The notes below the pieces were generated by a model. The model ran no database searches. It was not told the origin of the DNA and saw only the letters and a list, made by a program, of their open reading frames with translations. From Cryptomeria japonica (taxonomy: Eukaryota > Streptophyta > Pinopsida > Cupressales > Cupressaceae), in contig NC_081412.1 of assembly GCF_030272615.1 (NCBI RefSeq), positions 340,627,370-340,691,369 of the forward strand: 64,000 nt of DNA, in the 5' to 3' direction. A program made the position numbers and the translations under genes. Shown here in pieces: positions 23,646-34,674 of this stretch. Each line of letters starts with the position of its first letter. Position 1 is the first letter of the stretch.

Positions 23646-24315
23646 TATAGCTTACGCCAATACTGTCGGTAAAGTAGAAGAAAGAGAGAGATGAAGATGA
23701 GAGAAATACCACAAGGAGTATAAGACCACACTAATCTTAATGAACAAAAGCCCCCAATCTTAGAATCTTAACTCACTAAAAAATATGCAAGAGCACACAA
23801 GACAAAAGGAACAAGACAAATAAAAATAGGACCAAGCACAAAAGACACATGACAAAAACAAAACATGAGACCACAAATCAACTAGTCGAAGAGACCTTGA
23901 TACTCAAATGTCTCGGCAACTAATGGAAACACAAAGGCAAATGCCATCACATAAACACCAATAATTATATAAAAGAGAAAATCTGACATCATCCATGACC
24001 CATCAATAGTAAAACTATGAGTTCATGAGAGGAAGAAGAGAGAGGACATGAATACACACTTTAGTGATCCATTGGAAGAAAGGTGAACAAAAGGAACCAT
24101 GGACATCTCGCCCCTAGAATTAGGTGATCCATGGAGAAAAAAGGATATAGAAAACTCACCCCTAGATTTTTTCTAGGTGATCCATGTAAGGGAGGAGGGT
24201 AAGAACACCGTTAGTTCCACTCAACCTCGAGGGCATGTGTGTAAGTGAGGTTTGAAGCATCTCAGAGGAGTCTATCCCCGAGTATGCTACAACTTGTATA
24301 AAATGTATAGTACAA
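23646..24315. other. Non-coding 3' region of G
   Basis: No gene. A short tandem duplication at about 24105-24195 repeats CTAGAATTAGGTGATCCATG-like sequence. AG-rich overall. Confidence 0.4.
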
Positions 24316-24711
24316 ATATCAAGAAAGGTGTGACATCGTTCTCTAAGAGACTATGCTCTAGTTCCAAGAATAATCACTCTGTATAAGAGAAAAGTGGCGA
24401 CATCTCGCTCTAAGAGGCTACCCTCTGGTTTTGAGAATGACCCATTGTATAAGAGAAAAGTGGCGACATCTTTCGCTAAGAGGCTTCCCTCTGGTTTCGA
24501 GAATGACCCATTGTATAAGAGAAACATGTTGACATCTCACTCTAAGAGGCTGCCCTCTGGTTCCGAGAATGACCCACTGTATATGAGAAAAGTGGCGACA
24601 TCTCGCTCTAAGAGGCTTCCCTCTGGTTCCGAGAATGACCCATTATATAAGAGAAAAATAGCGAAATCATGCTCTAAGAGGCTTCCCTCTAGTTCCGAAA
24701 ATGACCCACTG
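24316..24711 (+). repeat. 66-bp tandem repeat inside a 174-codon open frame
   Basis: Starts of TATAAGAGA at 24382, 24448, 24514, 24580, 24646 and 24712 give exactly 66 bp per unit; one decayed unit precedes them. The plus frame 24394-24918 is open through all units and reads a 22-aa repeat with core KRLPSGSENDPLY. It lies antisense to G. Known proteins with this repeat do not come to mind; the open frame may be only a by-product of a 3n period. Real expression is unproven. Confidence 0.75.
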
Positions 24712-24918
24712 TATAAGAGATACAATGCGCGAGAGAAATATAATACAATAGGAGCAGTTTGGGTGCCCCCCCTTAAGATGTCAACATATTTTAATGTTGA
24801 TATCTTAAGGGAAGTAGAACAAGGATACCTACCTTCGACACCAAGAAGATATCCATCATGCAACAATGTCAGAAATCCAAACAAGAGAGGGAATACTCGT
24901 CAAGCAAGGATAAGATAG

Positions 24919-26201
24919 CTGAAAAGAGATATCTTTCTATAAGTGTAAAGGAGATCCTTGGAGGGGAAGAGATCTTTGTTCAAAAGACATCTACCCCACA
25001 AGAGGAGTTGTCTTAGACAAATATACCATCTTCTATAATGAAGCATATAAGAGAACAAGAATTCAATCCTTCCTCCCATTTCTAGGTGAAAGGGATTCTT
25101 GATGAAGGATGACACTTTTATCCCAATGGGGATGGGTGAATTTATTATAGATGTACATAACCAAGTGTGAAAGAGGTTATAGTCAAGGACTTACACCTCT
25201 TGTATAAGAGAGAACCCTTGAGTAAGAAACAAAAATCTCACACAAGGAATGACATCAAGTAATAAAAATCACACTATCCAAAACATAGGGAATAATGGAT
25301 CCTTAGAGAAAGAGAGAGATAAATCATTGCCCCCCAAGTGTAGGGACAATGAGAAGAGATTAAAAAATCTCCTAGAGAAAGATTAAACATAAGAAAATGC
25401 ACAATGTACTTACATGAATGCATGCAAGAAAATATATTAGTATATGTAAAATACACTTCTCAAGAAGTTGTAATCTTCTAAGAGAAGAGAGAAGGAGCAT
25501 CACATATTCCCCAAAGGGGATTAGTCATAAGAACATACCATTGTAAAAAATTATAATCACATATGAAAAATGCAACCCCTAAAGGAAATAATGATAAATG
25601 AGATAGAAAGAAAGAGAGATGAGAAAAATACTTCCCCTCCAAGTGAGAAGAACAAGGAGAAGCATTACGCATCTTCTAATGGTTATAATTTTCATGTGAT
25701 ATGCCTTCCTAATAGAACAAATACTCTCAAGGAAGGGACAAGTACTTTACAAGAGACCATTCCATGATAGAGGCATATCATACTTGTGAATAATTGAAAC
25801 CATAGAAAAGGCAAGAAGGAAAGAGAAGAAATGGATTACCCATTAAAGATACTCTTCTTCACGCAAATAGGAAATCCCTATACAAGAAAGGATATATAAT
25901 AATGAATAATGCACAATGATAAAGATAAATCCATGGAAAGAAGAAGGAAAGTGAACTTCATGTTGCTACCCCAAGCTTTTTAAAATTGAAATAGTACCAC
26001 CACAAATGATAAAGAGCCCCCAATGAAGTTGGCTAGTTGTGTCATATGGTGAAGAGCAACATGAAGGGAAAAGAAGTCCTAAGGCACTATGTTTTTGCCA
26101 AGGAAGACAACTAGATCTATTGTAAGACAAATTCATGCAAGATCATATTGCTTTTGAACAAATTTCTTCAATTTATGATATTTTCTAGGAGAATATGAAT
26201 A
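24919..26201. other. Non-coding, A/G-rich interior of G
   Basis: No domain in any frame; many stops on the minus strand where pol would be expected. This absence is the reason to call G deleted or non-autonomous. Confidence 0.5.
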
Positions 26202-27233
26202 TTAACCATGAAAAATACAATATTCGTCACGTTTCACTTTCTTAAGATTGTTGTTCTGCTGTTTAGGAGGAAAGGAAATGTTCTTATCATATTTTAGTCT
26301 CCAATAGATTCTTGCAGCTAGTCTTTCAGGATGATAAATATGTTTTAATTCATCTTCTTGACATGGAGGAGAATAATTATTATTAGAAGAAGGATCATTA
26401 TCCATGATTCTAATTTTGCCATTGGCAATGCCTTCTTGAATAGATTTTTGAAAGGGAAATCGTCAACATTGTGATCGTGTCTTTGATGAAATGAGCAAAA
26501 AGGACGTTTTGAAGAAGAAGCATTCTTGTAGGCTCTTATGATTTGTTGCCTTTGAGGATATTTTTTTAAATTTTGAAGCCGAAGAAATTCATCCATAGGG
26601 AGAGGAGTCTCATTTCCTAAGCCTTCTGTAATATCTTGTGTGGGAGGGTTTATAGGAACACGAATTCGTTGCCCTCTAAAACCTTGTTCATCCAACTATA
26701 AGAATGTTGCAAATGACTAGGTTGGGGAATATGATCATGAACTTCTTTGAAATCTGATGTGTAAAGGGGAATAAAAGGATTTGTAGATGAAGAAGGAATA
26801 TCATGTGAAAGGATAGTCTTCTTTCCTTTATCAGGCTTATCCTTTTTGGGAGATTGTGGATGAACATATTCATCACCTAAAGGCTCATTTTTACTTATTC
26901 TATGTAAGGAGAAAGATTATGAATAGAATGAATAACATCATCCTCTCTACATATATTTTGATGTTGAACATAGGCCCTAGGAGAATAAGGAGGGTTTAAA
27001 GGTGTAAGATTGTTAATAGTTTGATGTCGCCCCCCTTGCTCAAGGTTATCTGTATGAGAAGAAGATGGGCCCATGTTGCTTTCCACTAATTTCTCTCTTT
27101 TAAAAAGATCATTGGTTGAAGCATTAGATCTCATCTCATTTACACATGATACCTTAGGAGAGGTACAAGGATTAGGATCTCTAAGATTGGGATCTACAAT
27201 AGCCTTTAGGTGATTAACATATGAAATGCATTT
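26202..27233 (-). pseudogene. gag remnant of element G
   Basis: Minus-strand frames read a Pro/Asn-rich segment (about 27230-26895), then GFRGQRIRVPINPP and RPFCSFHQRHDHNVDDFPF (about 26510-26440), the cysteine/histidine pattern that follows the capsid in gag of Tat-like gypsy elements (compare CxxHxxxGHxxxxC). Frameshifts lie near 26890, 26690 and 26400, and stops are common. No protease or RT follows. Placed between the primer binding site and the long non-coding interior, as gag should be. Confidence 0.5.
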
Positions 27234-28071
27234 TATTAATAACATCACCATATTACAACATAAATGATACATCAAGGCTTTGAGATAAAATTGAAAAGAA
27301 AATGACTTCGAAATCCTAACAACACAATATGACCAAGTGCTATGAATGAAAAGAAGCAACATGAAATGAAAGAAGCCATTATCCAACACATGATTGTAAT
27401 AAATATATGTTAAAAACAATGTAATCATATGTGAAATAGCAAATAAATCTAGTCCATTGATTGCCATTGAAAGTCTCTTCATTAAAATTTGAAAAAAAAG
27501 AAGATCTAAAATTGGGACCTTTCTATTGAAATTTGAACATATATTCAACCTTAAGAGGTGTGAAGATTGACAAAGTGCGCCAATTTTCTGGATTTAAGCA
27601 GAAAAATACAATCAATTCCGACTCCCGAAATTTCAAGAAAAAAAGCTAGGGACCGGGTGCAAAGTGTACATGGTCCGACCAACTTTTTTTGAAATTTTTC
27701 AGGGATTATTGAAATTATGATTTTATTGCAAATCCAAAAAACAGTTGATTTGGAAATGTCTAGATCAGTCAAATTAGCAGTCAAAGGTCGAAATAGGAGA
27801 TTCTTAAAAATTAGGGTTTTTCTTTTTAACCACTTAATTTGTAGAGTGAAAAGACAAATTTGAATTGCAATTTTGAAATAGAAATCAGATCTGAAATAAG
27901 CAACTAAAATGCTACACTTCAAAAGCTTAATTTCCTTAAAATGAAAAATTAGGGTTTTTATTCAAGTAACCTCTAAGATTGGCAAAAAGATTAAACTTGG
28001 AAATGGAATTTTGAAATTGAAAATTAAAATTATTTAGATCTAACAATAAGGAATTAGAATTAAGATGTAAG

Positions 28072-28086
28072 ATATTGGGTTCACCA
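28072..28086 (-). other. Primer binding site of G
   Basis: On the minus strand TGGTGAACCCAATAT starts three bases after the LTR end TTTACA. A TGG start near an LTR 3' end is the normal form of a plant primer binding site; I cannot name the tRNA. Confidence 0.6.
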
Positions 28087-28089
28087 AAA

Positions 28090-29276
28090 TGTAAAGTGGA
28101 AAATTGGATCCTAGTGGTTCCCCACCTAGGAGAGAGAAAGCCAACCACTAGGATGATTTTCACTTGGGAGATACTTTACATTCAAAAGAGGGGTTGAATT
28201 CTCTAGATCCAAATCCTAGAGTGAATAAGGACTTGAATACTAAGTGAATTGCAAGGGTGCAATGCAATTTACCCTCTTTTGTAAGTAGAAGAGTTGACTT
28301 ATTGACTATGAAGACAAAATGGGTGAAATAAAGAGCTACCGATTCAGGATCATGCTGTAACTTTGGATCTGATATATTTAGACTGATACGGATCTGCCTT
28401 GTAATTTTGGAGAAAATTCGTTGGGATCAGGTAGAAGTTGCACCCGATCCTCTAAAAAATCCACGTGCCGAAAAGGGTTTTTTCATCTCTGAAAATAAAC
28501 CCCAAACATACAATTACAGGTGCGCACCTGCGGCCTAGACACAAAAAGAAAGGGAAGAAGGGTTGTGGATAGGGGTTTGCCTTAGTTAAACCTCGGTTGA
28601 GGAATCAACCTTGAAAGAAAGTAATTAAAATTTTTTAAATGTAAATAATGGAAATGTATACCTTGTAGATCTACAATTTATTGATGATGGTTGCTTTGCT
28701 TCTTGAATGTAATCACAAGTGTTGCATGAAATGACATGTAACATGACAAGACCCTAACACACACACATGCTTGCAAATGAATGTTGTGATGTTGCTCCAA
28801 TGGATGAATGAAGAAGACACATGAGGGGGAAGACTTGCTGGATGCTTGAAGACTTGAAGACTTGAATGCTTGATGACGATAATGGAGACCTTCCACTTGT
28901 TTACCCAATTTTCTCTTATCCTTGTATATCAAAATGAGAGGACTAAATCCCTTTTTATACTAGCCTAGGATAATTAATTTTCATCTCACTGAAGGCTGAC
29001 ATAGAGAGATTCAAATCTCGAAGAGAAAACTAAGTTCAAGGGTTGGATGGACCCATCTTAGGGCCACCTTAAGAGGGAGGACAAGGGCACCACACCCCTG
29101 TCCTACCCTATTTTGGGGCCTGGACAGGGTCCTGAGGTGATACCAGGGCTGAAATAGGAGGAGACTCAGAATGATGATGCAGAGAGGGGTATCAATTGAA
29201 TAGGGAGATGCAGTCGCAAAGGTGAGGGCCTAAAATACGGTCAAAATTGTAAGGGTGACAATTTTATGATGCTACA
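28090..29276 (-). repeat. 5' LTR of G (intact, 1,187 bp)
   Basis: Minus-strand ends are TGTAGCATC and CTTTACA. Followed on its right by target duplication CCAAT. It carries a perfect 14-bp palindrome CAGGTGCGCACCTG (28517-28530), also kept in the other LTR (8539-8552). Visible divergence from the split LTR is high, so G is an old insertion. Confidence 0.85.
28951..28960 (-). promoter_or_regulatory. TATA box in LTR of G
   Basis: GTATAAAAAG on the minus strand, about 320 bp after the LTR start and conserved in the other LTR at 8947-8956. Suited to drive transcription leftwards through gag. Confidence 0.55.
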
Positions 29277-29281
29277 CCAAT

Positions 29282-29463
29282 CTCCTAATGGAATAAGGCA
29301 CTGGTCTAGGCTAAATAGTGCTCTTGCTATTAGTATTTTGTTCGAGTCATCTTTGGCTTGATATTTCTTGATAACAAATATATTTTGATTTTTATGTATG
29401 TTGGTTGTCATCTCATGATCCAAAGGGTTGAGGATCAGTGTGGAATTAGCCATTCCTGCAACA
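29282..29463 (-). mobile_element. LTR2, right portion
   Basis: Continuation of 7538-8112 after the G insertion. Minus-strand start TGTTGCAGG follows the purine tract GACAAAGGGAGAA (29464-29476). Confidence 0.5.
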
Positions 29464-29910
29464 TTCTCCCTTTGTCTTGAGCCTTTTATATGAGATTATC
29501 TACTTTTTTATAGTGTTATTTGCAATTGCAGTGTAGAGGTTATAAATTCACTAAGGGATCACCCTCTCGGGTTTTCCAGAGCCCAAAGTGAAAAAGGATT
29601 TGTCAAAATCCTTGTCAGTTGGTCCAAGTCCTGGAGATTATTGGGTATTGGAGTTGGCTTCTCCATAGATAATTGAAAGACCAAATTGGTTGCTATATTA
29701 GATAGTGTAAATCATGTCCGGGAACCGACACTTCATTCCCATTATTCTCTTGTTCAGGCATATTATTTTCTATAGGTTGTTCAGTATCAAAGTTCAATTC
29801 CACTTGAGCTCTTTTGCGTGTGTAGAACCTATATGTACCAAATTTGCCCTGATATATAGAATCACTTTGATGACCCACAAGATGGAAGGATCATCATTCT
29901 AATACCATTG
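29464..29910 (-). other. LTR2 element interior (very short?)
   Basis: 29464-29730 matches 11918-12190. On the minus strand a 61-aa frame (29878-29693) of no recognised family lies here. At about 29895-29906 the minus strand reads TGGTATTAGAAT, similar to a copia primer binding site. If real, only about 430 bp separate primer site and polypurine tract, as in miniature (TRIM-like) elements; however, the sequence to the right does not resemble LTR2. Confidence 0.3.
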
Positions 29911-31251
29911 AAAGATGCCAACTAGGATTTGACTCTAATCTGATATGTTTGTTTCAATTAGAGACTTTGACTAGCGTATAGGTGTTTTGGATTTTTGAAG
30001 TAGTTTTGAGTTTTTTAGTGTTTTGAGGAGTTTTTGAATGATGCACCATAGAAACAATTATAAATAGAAACTAAACTAATTCTGAAAACTGAAATCAGAT
30101 CTCTGATTTTTTTACAACAATGCAATATGACAAAGAATGACAATTTATTTCTGCTCAAAGTGCAAATTTGCATACTAGGTGTATTAAGATTACTTGGTTG
30201 AGCCTCCTTATTTGATTGAACTTCAATATATATTGATGTAGGAGATTCTTGAGTGTGGTTTCAACTCTAAATGACTTTATTGATTCTAAAATGAATTACC
30301 AAAAATAATTGGAGAAGAACTAAGCAGATCCAGATGAAAATCTGTCTCCTTGCTAGGCATGGCCCTCCAGGAATGAAATATTTCCTCAAATTAATGAATG
30401 TATTGATCACCAATGACCTTATTTCTTTCAAATAACTACTAATATATTATTCTTTATTACCAACAATGAAAATCAATGCAAATTGCAAACTTAAAACCCT
30501 TTTATGTATTTTCTTTGAAACCCCAAGCAAAGATACAAGGTATGCCTAGCTGGAAGTGGTACGACTAGCTCCAAAATATCTTCAAACTACTGAACTTGTC
30601 TTCTTTCTGCATTGAATCAAAGTTTCAAACTATTGGGTGCTGCTACTGCTCATAGATCACCGATTTTCTCTCTTTTTGGAAAGATTTTTGAACTTCATGG
30701 CAAATCGATAAGTAGAAAGATGAGAGGGATTTCATCCTCTCACCAAGATCTTGGAGGTTTCCATCTCCAAATCTCTCCAGACTCCTGCAAAATTCATTGT
30801 AGACTTGCAATGGAAAAATTGCTCCACAAAATTAATAATCTCCAATGCCAAAATAAACACTTTAGTGCTCTTTTCATCCTCCAACCCTAAATCAAACTTC
30901 ATAAGGCATCTTTAAAAGATTCCTTATAATCTTATTCTCCCACAATAGGGAGTTAGCTTGATGGTGGGCTCAACATGACATAATTCCCACTTTAAAAAAA
31001 AAGAACTTGCCTAGGAAATCAAGCCAAGGGGTGTAAAATCATGTTATAACTTTATAATGTTACATTTTAATAAAAAAAATTTATTAATAGAAAAAAGTAA
31101 CTTATAAAATTTTGTAAGCTCTTATTATAAGCTTTTCTTGATTTCTTTTTCCCCAAGCTCCAAAATTGACTAAGTATAGCTCCTCTTAATGAGCCAAAAA
31201 TCTCCCGATCTCATCATTTGCTTACAAAGATGGCTAACAGGAAAATATACC
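29911..31251. other. No gene identified
   Basis: AT-rich. The open frame at 30612-30890 (+, 92 aa) has no recognisable motif. An A/T tract lies at about 31040-31110. Could be LTR or 3' flank of ORF copy 3. Confidence 0.4.
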
Positions 31252-33488
31252 TTATTGGATGGTGATTAGAAAAGAGGGGACATTACATATGCCTACAAAT
31301 TTCCCCTTCATCCTCAACCATAAACCTTTGAATTTAGGGGCCTTTATGAGCTCATCATTTGACAAGGATTTTGCTGCAACTACTACCCGCTCATCTTCAA
31401 TTTGATCAAAGGGGATTGGGGCTTCTATCTCTACTCTATATTTGGGCTCTTTACCTTGATCCATTTCTCTTGGAAAAGACCTGAAAGGCTAGTCTACTTC
31501 TTCACCAGTAGCTAAATTTTTTAGTGCTTAAGTGGTCTCATCTATATCACCGATCTTCTTTGTGGCTCCATATGTCACAATGGGTGCAATTGGCCCTTGT
31601 TGTGGTGATTATTGTACTTAAGGCTCATCTAGGAGTATAATCTCTCTCCTTTGAGTCATTATCTCTTCTAGTCTTGGTGGCACATATTCTAGCATGGTTT
31701 CTTCCTATGTGCATACATTTGGAGGCTCGTGTGCTACCTCTTGTGGCTCATTTTCAATAGTTTCTTCAATTATTGATTGTTTTTCAATATGTTTCTCTTT
31801 TGTTGCTAGGGGTCTTTTAATCTTTTAGATTGTTCTTCACATATAAATTGTCTCAAAACAATTTATCATGAGCTCCATCTGTCTAACTTCATTCCTCTCT
31901 TTTGAGTATGGGGTTCCATTTTCTTCTCTCTTTTAAAATTTGACAAGATTGACCACTTTTTCCTCCTCTAGACCACTTCTCCAAAATCATAGCAGTTTCT
32001 TATTAAATCTTCCACATAACATAATTGATGGAAATATTTTCCTCTATTCAAGTTCTTATCCTTTAATCATTTCATGAATCCTTCAAGATCATAATCTCTT
32101 CTTTGACCTAGCTTCAATGCATACTTGTTGTCCATGTAACCTTTCACTTGTTCCAATGTATCACACCCAGTAGAAAATTCATAGTACCTCACACATTTAG
32201 GCAAAATTGTTCCTTTCTTAATTTTGTCTTTGCAGATAAGCCCTCTCCCTCCACATAATCTGCCACATAAATTCTAAAAAGGCTAGCTTGGGAGACATAA
32301 AAATAGGCAATTGATGTAGTGCATGTGGGCAACCATATACTCTAATAAGTGTGTAGTTTGAGAAGAGAAACCAATCTACATGGTTGTATTCTACAACCTC
32401 ATCCATTATGTTTGCGTTGGGCTTGTGTAGCTGGAATATTTTCTTTGGTAGTTTGTCTATAATGTAGCCACACCATATGGTTATCTTAACAAAAAAGCAC
32501 TCATGAAAAGTAAGGTAGTCAAGAGTTTTTCACTGGTTTTCCCACAAGTAGCACCATATTTTTACAGACACAAATTTCCCTTCATCATAAAAAAACCTTA
32601 CCTTCATTCTATTGTCCCATTCATACTTGTGTTGGTGCAGGATTAAATGACATGGGAGGGTATACTATTTAGAAATATTGTTTGTACCATCTTCTCTGAC
32701 CTTGATCAGAATTTGATGGATTTGCTCCTTAATGCAGGAGGCATAATCATAATCTTTATTGATGTACTTATGTTGAATTCTCATTGCCATCATAATCATT
32801 CTTATTGGAATTATTTTCTCGGGATCCCTTCCCAAAACTTGGCATAGAGCATAGTATGTCTTGATGAAATAACCTCAAATTTCTCAACCAAAAAGGGCTC
32901 CTTCTTAGAACCAAAAATGGGCACCTTTTTGTTTTCCCAACCCTTCAATCTAAATAGAGGTACCTCATCTATGCTGAGGGTCCTTTCCTCTTTACATAGC
33001 TAGCTTGGAATTTATTAAGGTCTATAGCTGTAAGTGCTTGTGTACTCAAACTAAAATAATCAACAATGACCATCCTGCTAATATTTACCAAAATTGTGCC
33101 ATCATGTTTTGTGTTGATTTTGGTTGCATAATCGTAATTTGCAACCAAAATCCTTATTAAATCTAGCTTAATGAATACACAGAGCATAATTAGTTTAGCA
33201 AGGCTGAGAGACCAAGGATTTGATAATGGGACAGGCTCAATCCTTCTCTAGTAAAACTATGTCAAGAGCTCCCATCATGTGATTGGAATTTGAGCACTTC
33301 CATAGTGGGCTAATATGTCAGCGAATAACCCTTTTTCCTTCTAGTTAGTTTTTGATTCAGGAAAGATGTCTGTTATGTCTTAATAGTGGGTCCTCTTATC
33401 CTCTTTTTCATCTATTGGTTTCTCTAAGACAACCACTAGGTCCCCCCTTACTACATTAGTTTCTAGCCTTTCTTGTGTAGGTGTTTAT
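31252..33488 (-). pseudogene. Unknown large ORF family, copy 3 (C-terminal part)
   Basis: Shares with copy 2 the block VPLSNPWSLSLAKLIM (about 33235-33190) and LIRVYGCPHALHQLP...EFMWQIM (about 32350-32255). Frames and stops alternate, and the C-terminal half is more decayed than in copy 2. The N-terminal part lies across the copia insertion at 48299-48550; the frame on both sides joins in phase apart from one stop at the junction. Function unknown. Confidence 0.6.
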
Positions 33489-33493
33489 GTTTC

Positions 33494-34608
33494 TGTTGGT
33501 ATTATGGATGACTTCGTCATGTGTTGCATTGGTTTTGTCATTGATGTCAACACTTATCTTTCTGGAGGTTTACATTGTTGATTTGCTACTCTGGTTATAT
33601 TGGTTTGTTGTTGAACCGACACATTGTGGTCCCGGTATGGATATTGGCTTATGCACAGTCACCGGTATATGTTTCATCGACAACTTATATGTTTCACAGG
33701 CAGCTCAGGAGGTCGATGATGACTTGTTATCATCTGGAGATCATTTGGTTATGTCAAAGACTTGGATGTTTACATTTGGTGTTTTGCTTAATGGTCTGAT
33801 CTGGTTCACATATTTGCCTTTACCGGCAGATAGGTCTAGGTTATGGACCGGTACAAAATATCATGTTCCAGATCAGTACGACACATTTTGGAAATGGTTT
33901 ATTGATTGGATAATGTGTAAATGTATTGAGGCTGACATATTGTATTGCATCAAGACTTATTTTGTAAATGTAATATCTTTAGGGAGCCGACCTAATCATG
34001 AGGTTATAGGTTTTGTATAAATAATTGTAAGATGTATGAGTGTATGTGTGAGTGTGTGTGAATATTGAAGATCATTGTGAAGAGAAAAAATAAGAAGATC
34101 CTTGTGTGAATCACGTAGATATTATTTGAAGGTTGAAGGAAAGGTTATGAAGGTTTTTGGCACTCATGGTGAGAGCTTAAACCGGTACTGAATCCAACAT
34201 TGTAGATGCTATATTGAAGCATTACATTGTTATTGGATTTAACCATCCAATTGTAGTCAGTGTGACTCCTATTTTGTGATTGAGCAGTGAGCTCTAGGCA
34301 GTTGGCCTTTCTACATGTACAAACCCCATTATTGTATTCACTTACTATCTACAGTAGTATCATCTGATTGTGTGTAAGGTTTCCCACCGTGGTTTTTCCC
34401 CTTATAGGGTTTCCATGTTAAAATATATGTGTCATGTGTTGTGGATGTGTTTTGCTTTCTATTTCATGCATTAAGTTGTACTGGTATTACTATAACTGCT
34501 AATCTATTTTACCGGCGCTGAGTTTTAAGTTGGAATAATTAGTTTTGGGTTATAATTTATTGACAACTAATTCACCCCCCTCTCAGTTTTCCTTCCCAGT
34601 TCCTAACA
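33494..34608 (+). repeat. 5' LTR of the copia element
   Basis: TATA box TATAAATA at 34016-34023. The motif GTGGTTTTTCCCC...GGGTTTCCATG is at about 34389-34420 and the C-rich end at about 34570-34585. An open frame inside (33481-34020) is chance. Confidence 0.95.
34016..34023 (+). promoter_or_regulatory. TATA box in copia LTR
   Basis: TATAAATA, repeated at 47711-47718 in the 3' LTR. Expected to drive rightward transcription. Confidence 0.55.
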
Positions 34609-34610
34609 AT

Positions 34611-34622
34611 TGGTATCAGAGC
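34611..34622 (+). other. Primer binding site of copia element
   Basis: TGGTATCAGAGC, two bases after the LTR; complementary to the 3' end of initiator Met-tRNA as usual in copia. Confidence 0.85.
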
Positions 34623-34674
34623 CTAGTCCTCTTTTTGTGGAAGCCTAACAACTTGAGGAGATCCTATGACAACA

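Larger units (their letters stand above)
8113..29276 (-). mobile_element. Gypsy-type element G, split by a hAT insertion
   Basis: Both ends are flanked by the same 5-bp target duplication, CCAAT (8108-8112 and 29277-29281). The terminal LTRs are a ~1,190-bp sequence found intact at 28090-29276 and in two pieces at 8113-9199 and 23519-23622. On the minus strand the order is 5' LTR, primer binding site, gag remnant, long non-coding stretch, polypurine tract (GTGGGGGCTAAA), 3' LTR. Element length without the nested insert is about 6.8 kb. No RT, RNase H or integrase is visible, so it is deleted or non-autonomous. The lineage is guessed as gypsy from the gag and the LTR ends TGTA...TACA. Confidence 0.8.

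Noticed and set aside
33481-34020. 179-codon plus ORF
   Set aside because: It lies within the copia 5' LTR; the 3' LTR copy breaks the frame (47183-47494). Chance frame.
34611-34622. tRNA fragment
   Set aside because: TGGTATCAGAGC is only the primer binding site complementary to a tRNA end; no cloverleaf around it.
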